Assembly: GCF_013282665.1 (NCBI RefSeq)
Contig: NZ_CP054041.1
Span: 1 to 64,000, forward strand
Source: Listeria monocytogenes
Lineage (GTDB): Bacteria > Bacillota > Bacilli > Lactobacillales > Listeriaceae
DNA length: 64,000 bases
Direction: 5' to 3'
Shown: positions 26,332-40,477 of the stretch, piece after piece
Numbering within the stretch: the stretch's first letter is position 1
Layout of the letters: each line of letters begins with the position of its first letter
Made by a program: the position numbers and the translations under genes
Notes under the pieces: generated by a model
What the model was told of the DNA's origin: nothing
The model's database searches: none
The model's input: the letters and a program-made list of their open reading frames with translations, nothing else

Positions 26332-28629
26332 TTATTTCTCTAATACTTGATATTCCGCACGTACTTCTTTAGTCGCTTTAATCATATCTTGAAGAGCCGC
26401 AATCGTTTCAGGTTCTTTTCGCGTTTTCAATCCACAATCCGGGTTAATCCAAAATTGTTTTGCATCAATTGCACGTAACGCCCGGCGAATATTGTCTTGG
26501 ATTTCAGTCACAGTCGGAACACGTGGACTATGAATATCATAAACCCCAAGGCCAATTTCCTTATCATACGTCACTTCTTCAAAAGTCGAAATAATCTCCC
26601 CGTGACTTCTTGACGTTTCAATCGAAATAACATCCGCATCTAAAGCACTAATCGTATCAATAATATCGTCAAAGTCCGAATAACACATATGCGTATGAAT
26701 TTGCGTATCATTTTGGACCGAAGCCGTTGTTAATTTAAACGAATAAATCGCATCCTCTAAATATTTTTGCCATCTCGCTTGTTTTAATGGCAAACCTTCA
26801 CGTAAAGCTGGCTCATCCACTTGGATCACTTTAATACCATTACGTTCCAGTGCTTCTACTTCTTTACGAAGCGCGAGTCCAACTTGATTAGCAACAACAC
26901 TTTCAGGGACATCATCACGAACAAAACTCCAATTAATAATTGTCACCGGCGCTGTTAGCATTCCCTTCACTGGGCGCTTCGTTAATGACTGTGCATAGAC
27001 GCTTTCTTTCACGGTAATTTCTTCTGTAAAAGCAACATCCCCGTAGATAAGTGGTGGACGAACCGCTCTCGAACCATAGGATTGTACCCAACCAAATTTC
27101 GTTGCCTGGAAACCAGCTAATTTTTGCCCGAAATATTCTACCATATCCGTCCGTTCGAATTCCCCGTGAACTAATACATCAATATCCAACTCCTCTTGAA
27201 TTTTAATCCAACGAGCTGTTTCTTTTTCAATAAAAGTATTATATTCCGCGTCCGTTATATTCCCTTTTAACCAGTCAGCACGCGTCTTCCGAACTTCCGG
27301 TGATTGTGGAAAACTTCCAATCGTTGTCGTTGGGAAAAGCGGTAATTTCAACCAAGCATGTTGCAACTTAATCCGTTCCGCAAATGGCAACTCCCGGTCC
27401 ACCCTTACGTTTTTCAAATTAGCAATGGCATCTTGAACTTCTAAATTATTTCGATGACTAGATTCATTAAGTGCCGTCACTGCCGCACGAGATTCTGCTA
27501 GTTCAGCTGTCACACTTTCCGCACCATTTGTCAAAGCCTTCGTTAAAATAGCAATCTCATCTAATTTCTGATCAGCAAATGATAAGCCACCAAGAATCAC
27601 TTCATCCAAATCCGGCTCACTTAACTTCGTCACCGGTACATGGAGCAATGAATTAGAAGGCTGAACAATCAACTTCCCATCCGCCACATAATTCGCAATT
27701 TCTGTAAGTAGTGCCAGTTTCACATCCAAGTCACTCCGCCAAACATTCCGCCCATCAACCACACCGGCCGCTAAATACTTATCTTCCGGAAATCCATGAG
27801 ACTTCAAAGCTTTTAGTGAATCTCCATGGTCATGCACAAAATCAATTCCAATCGCCGCTACTGGTAAATTGACAATCTCTTCATAATAATCCAAACTTTC
27901 GAAATATGTTTGTAACTCGATTTTCAAATTTGGTACCGCCGCTTGAAATGCTTGATACACTTTTTCAAATAACACGATTTCCTTTTTATCAAAACTAGTT
28001 GCAAGATACGGCTCGTCGATTTGCACCCACGTAGCACCGGCTGCCTCAAGTTCTTTCAAAATCTCTACATACGCCGGAATAAATTTATCTAACAATACTT
28101 CAAAACTTTCCGCATCGCTACCTTTTCCAAGTTTTAAATAAGTAATTGGCCCAACAAGCACTGGTTTTCCTTCAATACCAAGCTCTTTCTTCGCTTCTTC
28201 GTAATAGTATAGTGCCCGATTATCCAACACTTTCGGCTCCGCATCAGCGAGTTCTGGAACAATATAGTGATAGTTCGTATTAAACCATTTAGTCATTTCA
28301 GAGGCCACCGCGTCATTTTTACCACGTGCAATATCAAAATATGTATTTAGCGAAACTTTTCCACCGTCATGTTGAAAACGTTTTGGAATAATTCCAAATG
28401 TCACACTCGTATCAAGTACTTGATCATAAAAACTAAAATCACCAACCGGAATCAAATCAATCCCTTTATCTTGTTGTTTTTTTAGCGCATGCAATCGTAA
28501 AGTCTTCGTTTCTGCCAATAACTCCTCTTCTGAAATCGTACCATTCCAGAATTTTTCTAACGCACGTTTCCATTCACGTTTCTCCCCAAGTCTCGGGTAC
28601 CCCAAGTTTGAACTAATCGCCTTCACCAT
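26332..28629 (-). CDS. metE: Cobalamin-independent methionine synthase
   Basis: MetE (765 aa) transfers a methyl group from methyl-tetrahydropteroyltriglutamate to homocysteine without B12. It is a double-barrel protein. The C-terminal catalytic half has the zinc ligands in HTHMCYSDF (about residue 645) and [10 protein letters not shown] (about residue 730). The N-terminal half begins [14 protein letters not shown], as expected. The ATG at 28629 is chosen because the upstream in-frame GTG (28638) is part of the ribosome site AAGGTG. It is first in metE-metI-metC-yitJ, behind a SAM-I riboswitch. Confidence 0.97.
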   Translation of the reverse strand: MVKAISSNLGYPRLGEKREWKRALEKFWNGTISEEELLAETKTLRLHALKKQQDKGIDLIPVGDFSFYDQVLDTSVTFGIIPKRFQHDGGKVSLNTYFDIARGKNDAVASEMTKWFNTNYHYIVPELADAEPKVLDNRALYYYEEAKKELGIEGKPVLVGPITYLKLGKGSDAESFEVLLDKFIPAYVEILKELEAAGATWVQIDEPYLATSFDKKEIVLFEKVYQAFQAAVPNLKIELQTYFESLDYYEEIVNLPVAAIGIDFVHDHGDSLKALKSHGFPEDKYLAAGVVDGRNVWRSDLDVKLALLTEIANYVADGKLIVQPSNSLLHVPVTKLSEPDLDEVILGGLSFADQKLDEIAILTKALTNGAESVTAELAESRAAVTALNESSHRNNLEVQDAIANLKNVRVDRELPFAERIKLQHAWLKLPLFPTTTIGSFPQSPEVRKTRADWLKGNITDAEYNTFIEKETARWIKIQEELDIDVLVHGEFERTDMVEYFGQKLAGFQATKFGWVQSYGSRAVRPPLIYGDVAFTEEITVKESVYAQSLTKRPVKGMLTAPVTIINWSFVRDDVPESVVANQVGLALRKEVEALERNGIKVIQVDEPALREGLPLKQARWQKYLEDAIYSFKLTTASVQNDTQIHTHMCYSDFDDIIDTISALDADVISIETSRSHGEIISTFEEVTYDKEIGLGVYDIHSPRVPTVTEIQDNIRRALRAIDAKQFWINPDCGLKTRKEPETIAALQDMIKATKEVRAEYQVLEK

Positions 28630-28663
28630 AATTATCACCTTATCCTCTCAATTTTTTGCCAAT

Positions 28664-28850
28664 AAAAAACCTCCCTAGAGAACTAGAGAGGTTTGGAAGT
28701 TTCGATACACAAATACAGTGAAACTTTTTAAGTCTCTCTTATCTCTCGAAGCATTACACTTCGCAGGATTTAGCACCTTTTCAACGAATTGAAAGGTTGC
28801 TGGGTTTCAACGGGCCAGTCCCTCTACCACTCATAATAAGAGTAATTTAT
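28664..28850 (-). promoter_or_regulatory. SAM-I riboswitch (S-box) controlling metE-metI-metC-yitJ
   Basis: On the minus strand: CUCUUAUUAUGAGUGGUAG, then AGAGGGACUGGCCC, GAAACCCAGCAACC and AAAGGUGCUAA, the S-box hallmarks. It is followed by a terminator stem AACCTCTCTAG/CTAGGGAGGTT and a T-run (28664-28696). It should switch off the methionine operon when SAM is plentiful. Confidence 0.96.
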
Positions 28851-28884
28851 TTAGTTTTTTAATCACTTAAATTGGATTGAAGTT

Positions 28885-28914
28885 ATCATACCACTTGCAC
28901 CTAAAAACTGTCAA
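28885..28914 (-). promoter_or_regulatory. Promoter of the metE S-box transcript
   Basis: Consensus TTGACA (28909-28914), 18 bases, TATGAT (28885-28890). The -35 box lies a few bases below the MFS stop codon (28918-28920). No terminator separates the two genes, so MFS transcripts would run into the riboswitch. Confidence 0.8.
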
Positions 28915-28917
28915 TCA

Positions 28918-30093
28918 TTAATTTCCCATTTTCTTTTCAAGCGCATCTTTTCGTGCTCCAAATACTAGCAACAAACAGCCAAGCACAAGGATTCCGGCTA
29001 CCGCAAAATAAAATATTTGATTTCCAAAAATCCCTATCATGATTCCAGTCGCACTCGGTCCAATAATACTCCCCAAACTAAAGCACATACCGACCAAAAT
29101 ATTCCCAGCCGGAAGCAATTCCAGTGGCGTCAAATCCGTCATGTAAGATAATCCAAGCGAGTATAAAGACCCAAGTAAAATCCCCAAAACAAAGAAGAAT
29201 ACTACATATAAAACTGGTATCTTAACAAATGCGGTCAACACAAAAACAACAGCTCCTGCTCCCGTCAACAGAGGTAATACTTTTCCTCGTCCAAACTTAT
29301 CACTAACAATCCCAATAGGCACTTGAAAAATAATCGTCCCTACCGAAAAAGAAGAAATAACCATCGCAATCATCAGCGTATCGAGCCCATCACGCAAGCC
29401 GACAACCGGAAAAGTCGCATTAAGCCCAGTCTCCAAAATCCCATATAAAAATGGCGGAATCATCGCTACCCAAGCCAATTTAAATACATCCGAAAAGCGT
29501 TTCAAACTACCCCAAAAAGAAATTTTCCGAATCACGGCCTTTTCACCGACAAATTCATTGCGAACAAACCAAACGAGTCCCCAAGCTATCAAAACTAAAA
29601 TCCCAGATAAGAAGAAAGGTAAGTTCACATTTATTTCTGCTAAATTAACCAATTGAGGCCCAATCGCAAATCCTAATGAGAAAAATAAACCATAAATAGC
29701 CATATTCCGACCACGTTTACCAGGATCACTCATTGCTCCAATCCAAGTCTGCGAAGAAAAATGTAACATATGATCCCCCACACCAATAAGCAACCTTAAT
29801 ATAAACCAAAAATATAAATTAAACCAAATAGGAAAAGCCAAAATCGCAACCGCAACTAACCCTCCCCCTACTAATATAATTGGCTTATAACCATATTTAT
29901 GAAGAGGTGCTTCAATAAATGGCGAAATAAGTAAGACACCTAAATAAATTCCTGTAGCATGAAAACCATTAATTCCTGCACTTATACCGTTCTCTTCTAA
30001 TATTATCGCAATAAGTGGTAATAAAACTCCTTGTGACAACCCTGAAATGGCAACAACCATCGTCAAAATCCAAAACTTTCCTTTAGCCCCCAT
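28918..30093 (-). CDS. MFS transporter
   Basis: A 391-residue major facilitator superfamily permease with about twelve hydrophobic helices. The GMSDPGKRGRNMA-like segment between helices 4 and 5 and GIVSDKFGRGKVLP between helices 8 and 9 are the family loop motifs. The substrate is not predictable. The ATG at 30093 has GGAGG six bases upstream; the 14-codon extension to 30135 runs into the tRNA operon terminator and is unlikely to be coding. It lies between the rRNA/tRNA operon and the methionine operon, and matches lmo1682 by position. Confidence 0.88.
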   Translation of the reverse strand: MGAKGKFWILTMVVAISGLSQGVLLPLIAIILEENGISAGINGFHATGIYLGVLLISPFIEAPLHKYGYKPIILVGGGLVAVAILAFPIWFNLYFWFILRLLIGVGDHMLHFSSQTWIGAMSDPGKRGRNMAIYGLFFSLGFAIGPQLVNLAEINVNLPFFLSGILVLIAWGLVWFVRNEFVGEKAVIRKISFWGSLKRFSDVFKLAWVAMIPPFLYGILETGLNATFPVVGLRDGLDTLMIAMVISSFSVGTIIFQVPIGIVSDKFGRGKVLPLLTGAGAVVFVLTAFVKIPVLYVVFFFVLGILLGSLYSLGLSYMTDLTPLELLPAGNILVGMCFSLGSIIGPSATGIMIGIFGNQIFYFAVAGILVLGCLLLVFGARKDALEKKMGN

Positions 30094-30119
30094 TAGATAC
30101 CTCCAAAACTTTACTAAAT

Positions 30120-30152
30120 AAAAAAACAATGTCATAAATTGACATTGTTCTT
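30120..30152 (-). terminator. Terminator of the rRNA-tRNA operon
   Basis: AACAATGTCA pairs with TGACATTGTT around a short loop, followed by TTTTTT on the minus strand. It lies immediately after the last tRNA gene (Glu). Confidence 0.88.
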
Positions 30153-30157
30153 TAGGA

Positions 30158-30230
30158 TGACCCGTACGGGATTCGAACCCGTGTTACCGCCGTGAAAGGG
30201 CGGTGTCTTAACCGCTTGACCAACGGGCCA
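30158..30230 (-). tRNA. tRNA-Glu (TTC)
   Basis: Cloverleaf read on the minus strand with anticodon loop CTTTCAC. The 3' CCA is not encoded. Last gene of the 21-tRNA array. Confidence 0.95.
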
Positions 30231-30234
30231 TATC

Positions 30235-30325
30235 TGGCGGAGAAGGAGGGATTTGAACCCTCGCGCCGCGCGAGCGACCTACACCCTTAGCAGGGGCGCC
30301 TCTTCAGCCACTTGAGTACTTCCCC
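30235..30325 (-). tRNA. tRNA-Ser (GCT)
   Basis: Long variable arm and anticodon loop CTGCTAA. The 3' end reads G73-CCA, so CCA is encoded, unlike most genes of this array. Confidence 0.95.
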
Positions 30326-30358
30326 AGATATGAAAATCTATTCTCATTTAAAGAATAA

Positions 30359-30431
30359 CTCCACAGGCAGGACTCGAACCTGCGACCGATCGGTTAACAG
30401 CCGATTGCTCTACCAACTGAGCTACTGTGGA
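30359..30431 (-). tRNA. tRNA-Asn (GTT)
   Basis: Acceptor TCCACAG/CTGTGGA and anticodon loop CTGTTAA. No encoded CCA. Confidence 0.95.
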
Positions 30432-30437
30432 ATAAAA

Positions 30438-30511
<74 letters not shown>

Positions 30512-30537
30512 TCAGTAAAAATATATACATGGTAAAA

Positions 30538-30608
30538 AGCGGGTGATGGGAATCGAACCCACGACAACAGCTTGGAAGGCTGTAGTTTTACCACTAAACT
30601 ACACCCGC
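30538..30608 (-). tRNA. tRNA-Gly (TCC)
   Basis: Acceptor GCGGGTG/CACCCGC and anticodon loop CTTCCAA. No encoded CCA. Confidence 0.95.
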
Positions 30609-30632
30609 ATAATAATAATTTTAAAAACAAAG

Positions 30633-30706
30633 GGCGGATAATGGGAATCGAACCCACGAATGCCTGAACCACAATCAGGTGCGTTAACCACTTCGCCATA
30701 TCCGCC
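30633..30706 (-). tRNA. tRNA-His (GTG)
   Basis: Anticodon GTG. A G at the -1 position opposite C73 is encoded, the histidine identity element. No encoded CCA. Confidence 0.93.
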
Positions 30707-30732
30707 ATAAGGCAAAAATGTTAAAAAAAGAA

Positions 30733-30805
30733 TGGCTTGGGACAGAATCGAACTGCCGACACCTTGAGCTTCAATCAAGTGCTCTACCAACTGAGCTACC
30801 AAGCC
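30733..30805 (-). tRNA. tRNA-Phe (GAA)
   Basis: Acceptor GGCTTGG/CCAAGCC and anticodon loop TTGAAGC. No encoded CCA. Confidence 0.93.
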
Positions 30806-30809
30806 ATAA

Positions 30810-30885
30810 TGGCGGTCCCGACGGGATTTGAACCCGCGATCTCCTGCGTGACAGGCAGGCATGTTAACCCCTACACCACGGAACC
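30810..30885 (-). tRNA. tRNA-Asp (GTC)
   Basis: Acceptor GGTTCCG/CGGGACC, anticodon loop CTGTCAC, discriminator G and an encoded CCA. Confidence 0.95.
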
Positions 30886-30890
30886 ACTAT

Positions 30891-30963
<73 letters not shown>

Positions 30964-31006
30964 ACAATAATATTAAATTTTAGTCCACATATCACAAGTG
31001 AAAAAA

Positions 31007-31096
31007 CGGAGGAAGAGGGATTCGAACCCCCGCGCGGTATTACCCGCCTGTCGGTTTTCAAGACCGATCCCTTCAGCCAGACTTGGGTATTCCTCC
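31007..31096 (-). tRNA. tRNA-Ser (TGA)
   Basis: Long variable arm and anticodon loop CTTGAAA. No encoded CCA. Confidence 0.95.
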
Positions 31097-31118
31097 ATGA
31101 TAATAATAAAGTGACAAG

Positions 31119-31192
31119 TGGACCTTGCAGGACTCGAACCTGCGACCGGACGGTTATGAGCCGTCTGCTCTAACCAACTGAGCTAAAGGTCC
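31119..31192 (-). tRNA. tRNA-Ile2 (CAT, lysidine-modified) probable
   Basis: Anticodon CAT, but the body (GGACCTTTAGCTCAG..., loop CTCATAA) resembles the minor isoleucine tRNA of Bacillus, whose C34 is converted to lysidine by TilS. Its position next to the elongator Met gene matches the Bacillus trnB order. Confidence 0.8.
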
Positions 31193-31203
31193 AAGATTGA
31201 AAA

Positions 31204-31277
31204 TAGCGGCGGAGGGAGTCGAACCCACGACCTTTCGGGTATGAACCGAATGCTCTAGCCAGCTGAGCTACACCGCC
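31204..31277 (-). tRNA. Elongator tRNA-Met (CAT)
   Basis: Body GGCGGTGTAGCTCAGCTGG with loop TTCATAC matches the Bacillus elongator methionine tRNA. A G1-U72 pair tops the acceptor stem. Confidence 0.9.
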
Positions 31278-31328
31278 ATAATAATAAGGCTACCATTTCC
31301 AAAATATGTGATTAAAATGTGAAGCAAG

Positions 31329-31401
31329 TGGAGCCTAGCGGGATCGAACCGCTGACCTCCTGCGTGCAAAGCAGGCGCTCTCCCAGCTGAGCTAAGGCCC
31401 C
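31329..31401 (-). tRNA. tRNA-Ala (TGC)
   Basis: Anticodon loop TTTGCAC. Standard 73-base body without encoded CCA. Confidence 0.95.
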
Positions 31402-31422
31402 ATAATTATAAGGGATAAACAA

Positions 31423-31496
31423 TCGGGAAGACAGGATTCGAACCTGCGACCCCTTGGTCCCAAACCAAGTGCTCTACCAAGCTGAGCTACTTCCCG
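31423..31496 (-). tRNA. tRNA-Pro (TGG)
   Basis: Acceptor CGGGAAG/CTTCCCG and anticodon loop TTTGGGA. No encoded CCA. Confidence 0.95.
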
Positions 31497-31506
31497 TTTA
31501 ATAAAG

Positions 31507-31580
31507 TGCGCCCAAGAGGAGTCGAACCTCTAACCGCTTGATTCGTAGTCAAGTACTCTATCCAGTTGAGCTATGGGCGC
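31507..31580 (-). tRNA. tRNA-Arg (ACG)
   Basis: Acceptor GCGCCCA/TGGGCGC and anticodon loop CTACGAA; A34 is expected to become inosine. Confidence 0.95.
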
Positions 31581-31588
31581 AAAATAAG

Positions 31589-31674
31589 TGCCGAGGACCG
31601 GAATCGAACCGGTACGGATATCACTATCCGCAGGATTTTAAGTCCTGTGCGTCTGCCAGTTCCGCCACCCCGGC
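31589..31674 (-). tRNA. tRNA-Leu (TAA)
   Basis: Long variable arm and anticodon loop CTTAAAA. No encoded CCA. Confidence 0.95.
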
Positions 31675-31688
31675 GTTGCTATAAAATA

Positions 31689-31763
31689 TGGAGCGGAAGA
31701 CGGGGTTCGAACCCGCGACCCCCACCTTGGCAAGGTGATGTTCTACCACTGAACTACTTCCGC
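31689..31763 (-). tRNA. tRNA-Gly (GCC)
   Basis: Acceptor GCGGAAG/CTTCCGC, anticodon GCC, discriminator T and an encoded CCA. Confidence 0.95.
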
Positions 31764-31778
31764 ATATTTTATAATAAG

Positions 31779-31860
31779 TGCGGGTGAAGGGACTTGAACC
31801 CCCACGCCTCGCGGCGCCAGATCCTAAATCTGGTGCGTCTGCCAATTCCGCCACACCCGC
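31779..31860 (-). tRNA. tRNA-Leu (TAG)
   Basis: Long variable arm and anticodon loop TTTAGGA. No encoded CCA. Confidence 0.95.
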
Positions 31861-31865
31861 AAAAG

Positions 31866-31938
31866 TGAGCCGTGCTGGGTTCGAACCAGCGACCCTCTGA
31901 TTAAAAGTCAGATGCTCTACCAACTGAGCTAACGGCTC
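31866..31938 (-). tRNA. tRNA-Lys (TTT)
   Basis: Acceptor GAGCCGT/ACGGCTC and anticodon loop CTTTTAA. It is a likely substrate of the mnm5s2U34 pathway encoded by ytqA-ytqB in this window. Confidence 0.95.
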
Positions 31939-31975
31939 CCTATAATAATATGTATTATTATAAAGATAATATTAA

Positions 31976-32051
31976 TGGTGCCGGCTGCAAGAGTCGAACT
32001 CGCGACCTACTGATTACAAATCAGTTGCTCTACCAACTGAGCTAAGCCGGC
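31976..32051 (-). tRNA. tRNA-Thr (TGT)
   Basis: Acceptor GCCGGCT/AGCCGGC, anticodon loop TTTGTAA, discriminator A and an encoded CCA. Confidence 0.95.
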
Positions 32052-32059
32052 ATAAAAAA

Positions 32060-32132
32060 TGGAGGTTAACGGGATCGAACCGCTGACCCTCTGCTTGTAA
32101 GGCAGATGCTCTCCCAGCTGAGCTAAACCTCC
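32060..32132 (-). tRNA. tRNA-Val (TAC)
   Basis: Acceptor GGAGGTT/AACCTCC and anticodon loop CTTACAA. It is the first tRNA after 5S rRNA. Confidence 0.95.
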
Positions 32133-32140
32133 AGAAATAC

Positions 32141-32259
32141 TGCCCGGCAGCGACCTACTCTCGCAGGGGGAAGCCCCCAACTACCATTGGCGCAGAGAAG
32201 CTTAACTACCGTGTTCGGGATGGGAACGGGTGTGACCTTCTCGCCATAACTACCAGACA
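32141..32259 (-). rRNA. rrf: 5S ribosomal RNA
   Basis: A 119-base 5S rRNA on the minus strand. The ends TGTCTGG and CCGGGCA pair, and the internal GGTCACACCCGTTCCCATCC-type loop is typical. It lies 77 bp after 23S and 8 bp before tRNA-Val. Ends are estimated to within a few bases. Confidence 0.95.
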
Positions 32260-32336
32260 ATATTGAGTTGTTGAAAGATTGCTCTCTCAAAACTAGAGAA
32301 GAAAGGGTTCAGTTAGGTAACTTCGTTTCATTTTTT

Positions 32337-37064
<4,728 letters not shown>

Positions 37065-37484
37065 ATAAATTGAATTTGAATACTTATTCAACACCGTGAA
37101 TAAAATTCCTTGCGTCAAATTGACTTCGCTAGCAATTAAATTACTAGTTTGTTTTGTTGAAAACAGCTTTCTGTTTTCTGCCCTGCGATTACCAGTGAGA
37201 CTTTACGTCTCATTGCTTTTCGTCTTCTTCTTTGTTCAGTTTTCAAAGGTCAGTTAGTCGCTTTCATTCTTGATGTGCGAATGTTTTCGTTTGTTTTTTG
37301 CGACTTTTAAATCATATCATTTCAGCAACTATCTGTCAACAACTTTTTAAAATTATTTTATGAATAAAGTTCATTTAAATCGCTGCTATCGTAGCGCCGA
37401 AAACTAATATATCAAGTTTTGCGATATATGTCAACCGAATTATGCATAAAATTAAATAAAAATGAAAAAAACGACATAATGCAT
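37065..37484 (-). promoter_or_regulatory. rRNA operon promoter region with tandem P1 and P2
   Basis: This 420-bp gene-free stretch holds two near-perfect promoters on the minus strand. P1 is TTGACA (37429-37434), 17 bases, TATATT (37406-37411). P2 is TTGACA (37334-37339), 17 bases, TATGAT (37311-37316). They are 95 bp apart. The leader before 16S, about 240 nt from P2, contains the expected antitermination and processing region, for example the GTGAGACTTTACGTCTCA-type hairpin near 37194-37214. Confidence 0.88.
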
Positions 37485-37515
37485 AAAAAAACACCTAGCT
37501 AGGCTAAGTGTTTTG
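37485..37515 (-). terminator. perR terminator
   Basis: AACACTTAGC pairs with GCTAGGTGTT and is followed on the minus strand by TTTTTTT. It insulates perR from the rRNA promoters. Confidence 0.8.
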
Positions 37516-37517
37516 AT

Positions 37518-37964
37518 TTAATTATTCGATTGTTTTTCTTTACATGTTGGGCATGTTCCATATACTTCTAATCTATGATTATCTATCTCATAACCGGTCA
37601 TATGTGCTGCGAAATGTTCTACTTCATCTAAACCTGGGTACTGAAAATCAACTATTTTTCCACAAACATTACAAATTGCGTGGTAGTGATTAGAGGTAGA
37701 GAAATCAAATCGGCTAGATGCATCGCCATAGGATAATTCTTTAATTAGACCAGCATCCCGGAAAACGCGTAAATTATTATATACAGTTGCTACGCTCATG
37801 TTAGGGAAGTTTCCTTCTAAAGCCCGATAAATATCATCCGCAGTTGGGTGTGTATGTGAGTTAATTAAGAATTCAAGTATAGCATGACGCTGAGGAGTGA
37901 TTCTTACCCCTGTTTTCTTTAAGACATCTACTGCCTCTTTTAGAGTTGCATTAGACACCGCCAT
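37518..37964 (-). CDS. perR: Peroxide-sensing Fur-family repressor PerR
   Basis: A 148-residue Fur-family metalloregulator. The N-terminal winged helix includes [15 protein letters not shown] and [11 protein letters not shown]. The C-terminal dimerisation domain has two CxxC pairs (CNVCGK, CPTCKEK) for structural zinc. Several His and Asp residues (HRLEVYG, HYHAIC) are available for regulatory Fe/Mn. Length, position (lmo1683) and the Per-like box upstream point to PerR rather than Fur or Zur. The ATG at 37964 has a GGAAGGGAG ribosome site; the 20-codon upstream extension covers the promoter. Confidence 0.9.
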   Translation of the reverse strand: MAVSNATLKEAVDVLKKTGVRITPQRHAILEFLINSHTHPTADDIYRALEGNFPNMSVATVYNNLRVFRDAGLIKELSYGDASSRFDFSTSNHYHAICNVCGKIVDFQYPGLDEVEHFAAHMTGYEIDNHRLEVYGTCPTCKEKQSNN

Positions 37965-37977
37965 GCACTCCCTTCCA

Positions 37978-38024
37978 AAATAATTATTATCTTTATAATA
38001 CCGGAAATAACGCTTAACTGTCAA
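37978..38024 (-). promoter_or_regulatory. perR promoter with candidate Per box
   Basis: TTGACA (38019-38024), 18 bases, TATTAT (37995-38000). Just downstream at 37978-37992 lies AAATAATTATTATCT, which matches 11 of 15 positions of the B. subtilis Per box TTATAATnATTATAA, including the whole centre. This suggests autoregulation. Confidence 0.7.
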
Positions 38025-38045
38025 TAGAATGGCAGAATTTATAGC

Positions 38046-38987
38046 TTAATAACCTTTATTCAAATCAATTTCATTTCGTAATTTAGTATTTTCTTTTAGA
38101 TGGTTGATATTTTCAAACCAAATCTTAAAGCTACGTTCTAAATATTTATCCGAATGTCCAGATATATGTGGCGTGATAGTAACGTTACTTGCTTTCCATA
38201 AGTAATCGTCTTCGGAAAGTGGCTCTTCAGGTACAACATCTAAATAAAAATGGTTTATTAAATGCTCTTTTGATGCTTGTTCTAAAACCTTTAATTCAAC
38301 AGCGCTACCTCTTCCTATATTGATAAAAACTGCATTATCTTTCATTTTCCGAAAAAATGATAAGGAATAAATAGCTATTGTTTTGTCTGTTTGAGGTAAA
38401 ACACTAACAAAAAAATCAGCTAATGGAGCCACTTTTTCGATATCATCCATGGCATATGTTTTACTAAATGGCTTCACAGGGTGCCCTGTTGTATTAACGC
38501 CTATAATTTCCATATCAAATGCTTTAGCAAACTCGGCGACCTTCGTGCCAATGGCTCCAGTTCCAGCTACTACTAATGTTTTTCCAGCTAATTCTGTTAT
38601 GGGTTCTTCACTTGCCCAATTTTTTTCTTTTTGCATTTGATAGAAGAAAGCGGCTTTTTTTACGTGTGCTAACATGAAAGATAGCACGTATTCTCCCATT
38701 GGTACAGCGTGAATTCCACGTACATTAGCAACTTTAATTTTTCTTTCTTGAATTATTTCCCTTGGCAAACTATCTATTCCCGCGGAAAAAACCATGATTA
38801 ATTTTAAGTTGCTTGCTTGTTTTATTATTGTTTCAGTAATATTCGATCCGTAGGTGACGATGACGTCTATCTCCGCTAAATTGGCAAAATGATCATTGCT
38901 CTCATAATAGAAAGTATCTTCTGGAAATTTCTCTGCTTGCAAAGTTTGTAAGTACTCTGGGACTTCTAATGTAAATAAAATGTTCAT
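38046..38987 (-). CDS. D-2-hydroxyacid dehydrogenase family protein
   Basis: A 313-residue NAD(P)-dependent D-isomer-specific 2-hydroxyacid dehydrogenase. The nucleotide-binding motif is GTGAIGTKVAEF (about residue 140). The catalytic Arg lies in INIGRGSAVE, the Glu in VPEEPLSED, and the His in TPHISGH. The substrate cannot be told (glycerate or phosphoglycerate-like acids are possible). The ATG at 38987 is chosen because it gives the usual MNILFTL start and has AGGAAG 11 bases upstream; the ATG at 39041 lacks a ribosome site. It lies upstream of perR on the same strand, but perR has its own promoter. Confidence 0.85.
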   Translation of the reverse strand: MNILFTLEVPEYLQTLQAEKFPEDTFYYESNDHFANLAEIDVIVTYGSNITETIIKQASNLKLIMVFSAGIDSLPREIIQERKIKVANVRGIHAVPMGEYVLSFMLAHVKKAAFFYQMQKEKNWASEEPITELAGKTLVVAGTGAIGTKVAEFAKAFDMEIIGVNTTGHPVKPFSKTYAMDDIEKVAPLADFFVSVLPQTDKTIAIYSLSFFRKMKDNAVFINIGRGSAVELKVLEQASKEHLINHFYLDVVPEEPLSEDDYLWKASNVTITPHISGHSDKYLERSFKIWFENINHLKENTKLRNEIDLNKGY

Positions 38988-39130
38988 TTTGCGCCACACT
39001 TCCTCTCTTTGGCTATATTCTAATTTTATGCTTTTTTTCATTTATCGGCAATTATATTGTTTTTTCGATTGCGACATCTTATTTTTTCGCATAGAATATA
39101 GAAGGTATTAAAATTTGAGGAGATGACGAA

Positions 39131-40429
39131 ATGGATCATTCAATGTCAAAAAAATTGCATGATGAAGCACTTTTACATATAGTTGGCGGGGTTAATAGCC
39201 CATCTAGGTCAAATAAAGGGGTTGGCGGTGGAACTCCGGTAACAATGGAGCGAGCTAGTGGCGCTTATTTTTATGATGTGGATGGAAATAAGTATATTGA
39301 CTACTTAGCTGCCTTTGGACCAATTATTACAGGGCATGCACATCCTCATATTACAGAAGCAATTACAAAAGCGGCGCAAAATGGTGTGTTGTATGGAACG
39401 CCTACTAAACATGAAATCACTTTTGCAAAAATGTTAAAAGAAGCTATTCCTTCGCTTGAGAAAGTTCGTTTTACAAATTCCGGGACAGAAGCTGTTATGA
39501 CAACGATTCGTGTCGCTCGCGCTTATACTGGTAGAGATAAGATCATTAAATTCGCTGGGTGTTATCACGGTCATTTTGATTTGGTGCTTGTGGAAGCTGG
39601 TTCTGGACCTTCTACACTTGGCATTCCTGATTCTGCAGGGGTAACAAAATCAACCGCAGAAGAAGTTATTACTGTCCCATTTAATGACCTCGCATCGTTT
39701 AAAGAGGCATTAGCTGTTTGGGGTGATCAAGTTGCCGCTGTTTTAGTAGAGCCTATTGTTGGGAATTTTGGAATGGTTGCGCCAGAAGATGGATTTTTAG
39801 AAGCAGTTAATGAGCTCGCACATAACAATGGTTCTTTAGTAATTTATGATGAAGTTATTACGGCTTTCCGTTTTATGTATGGCGGTGCGCAGAACTACTT
39901 AGGCGTTATTCCTGATTTAACTGCGATGGGAAAAATTATTGGTGGCGGTCTTCCGATTGGTGCCTACGGAGGTCGAGTTGATATTATGGAAAAAGTTGCA
40001 CCGCTTGGCCCAGCCTATCAAGCTGGGACGCATGCTGGTAATCCGGCATCTATTCTTTCAGGTATCGCATGTCTCGAGGTTTTACAAGAAGAAGGACTTT
40101 ATGAGCGCTTTGAAAAATATGGCTCGATGCTGAAAGATGGTATTGAAAAAGCCGCGCTAAAACACGGTATTGCTGTTACGGTTAACCAAATTGTCGGTGC
40201 TTTAACTGTTTACTTTACGGAAGATCCTGTGACTAACTACGCCGAAGCTGGCGCTACAAACGGTGAATTATTCGGCCGTTTCTTTAAAGGCATGTTAGAA
40301 GAGGGTATTAACCTGGCACCTTCTAAATATGAAGCCTGGTTCATTACATCCGCGCATTCAGAAGCAGATATTTTAGAGACAATCCAAGCAGTTGATACTG
40401 TTTTTGGGAAAATGGTTCAAGATAACTAG
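39131..40429 (+). CDS. gsaB: Glutamate-1-semialdehyde 2,1-aminomutase (second-copy type)
   Basis: A 432-residue class III PLP aminotransferase that converts glutamate-1-semialdehyde to 5-aminolevulinate for haem synthesis. VGGVNSPSR at the start, the YHGHFD block and the PLP lysine in [16 protein letters not shown] (about residue 270) are typical. Firmicutes commonly have hemL in the hem operon plus this gsaB copy beside perR, as in B. subtilis; the hem operon is not in this window. The ATG has TGAGGAG upstream. Confidence 0.92.
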   Translation: MDHSMSKKLHDEALLHIVGGVNSPSRSNKGVGGGTPVTMERASGAYFYDVDGNKYIDYLAAFGPIITGHAHPHITEAITKAAQNGVLYGTPTKHEITFAKMLKEAIPSLEKVRFTNSGTEAVMTTIRVARAYTGRDKIIKFAGCYHGHFDLVLVEAGSGPSTLGIPDSAGVTKSTAEEVITVPFNDLASFKEALAVWGDQVAAVLVEPIVGNFGMVAPEDGFLEAVNELAHNNGSLVIYDEVITAFRFMYGGAQNYLGVIPDLTAMGKIIGGGLPIGAYGGRVDIMEKVAPLGPAYQAGTHAGNPASILSGIACLEVLQEEGLYERFEKYGSMLKDGIEKAALKHGIAVTVNQIVGALTVYFTEDPVTNYAEAGATNGELFGRFFKGMLEEGINLAPSKYEAWFITSAHSEADILETIQAVDTVFGKMVQDN

Positions 40430-40477
40430 GTAATATTACTTTATAAACTGGAGAGAAACGTTATAATAGAAGAAGAA

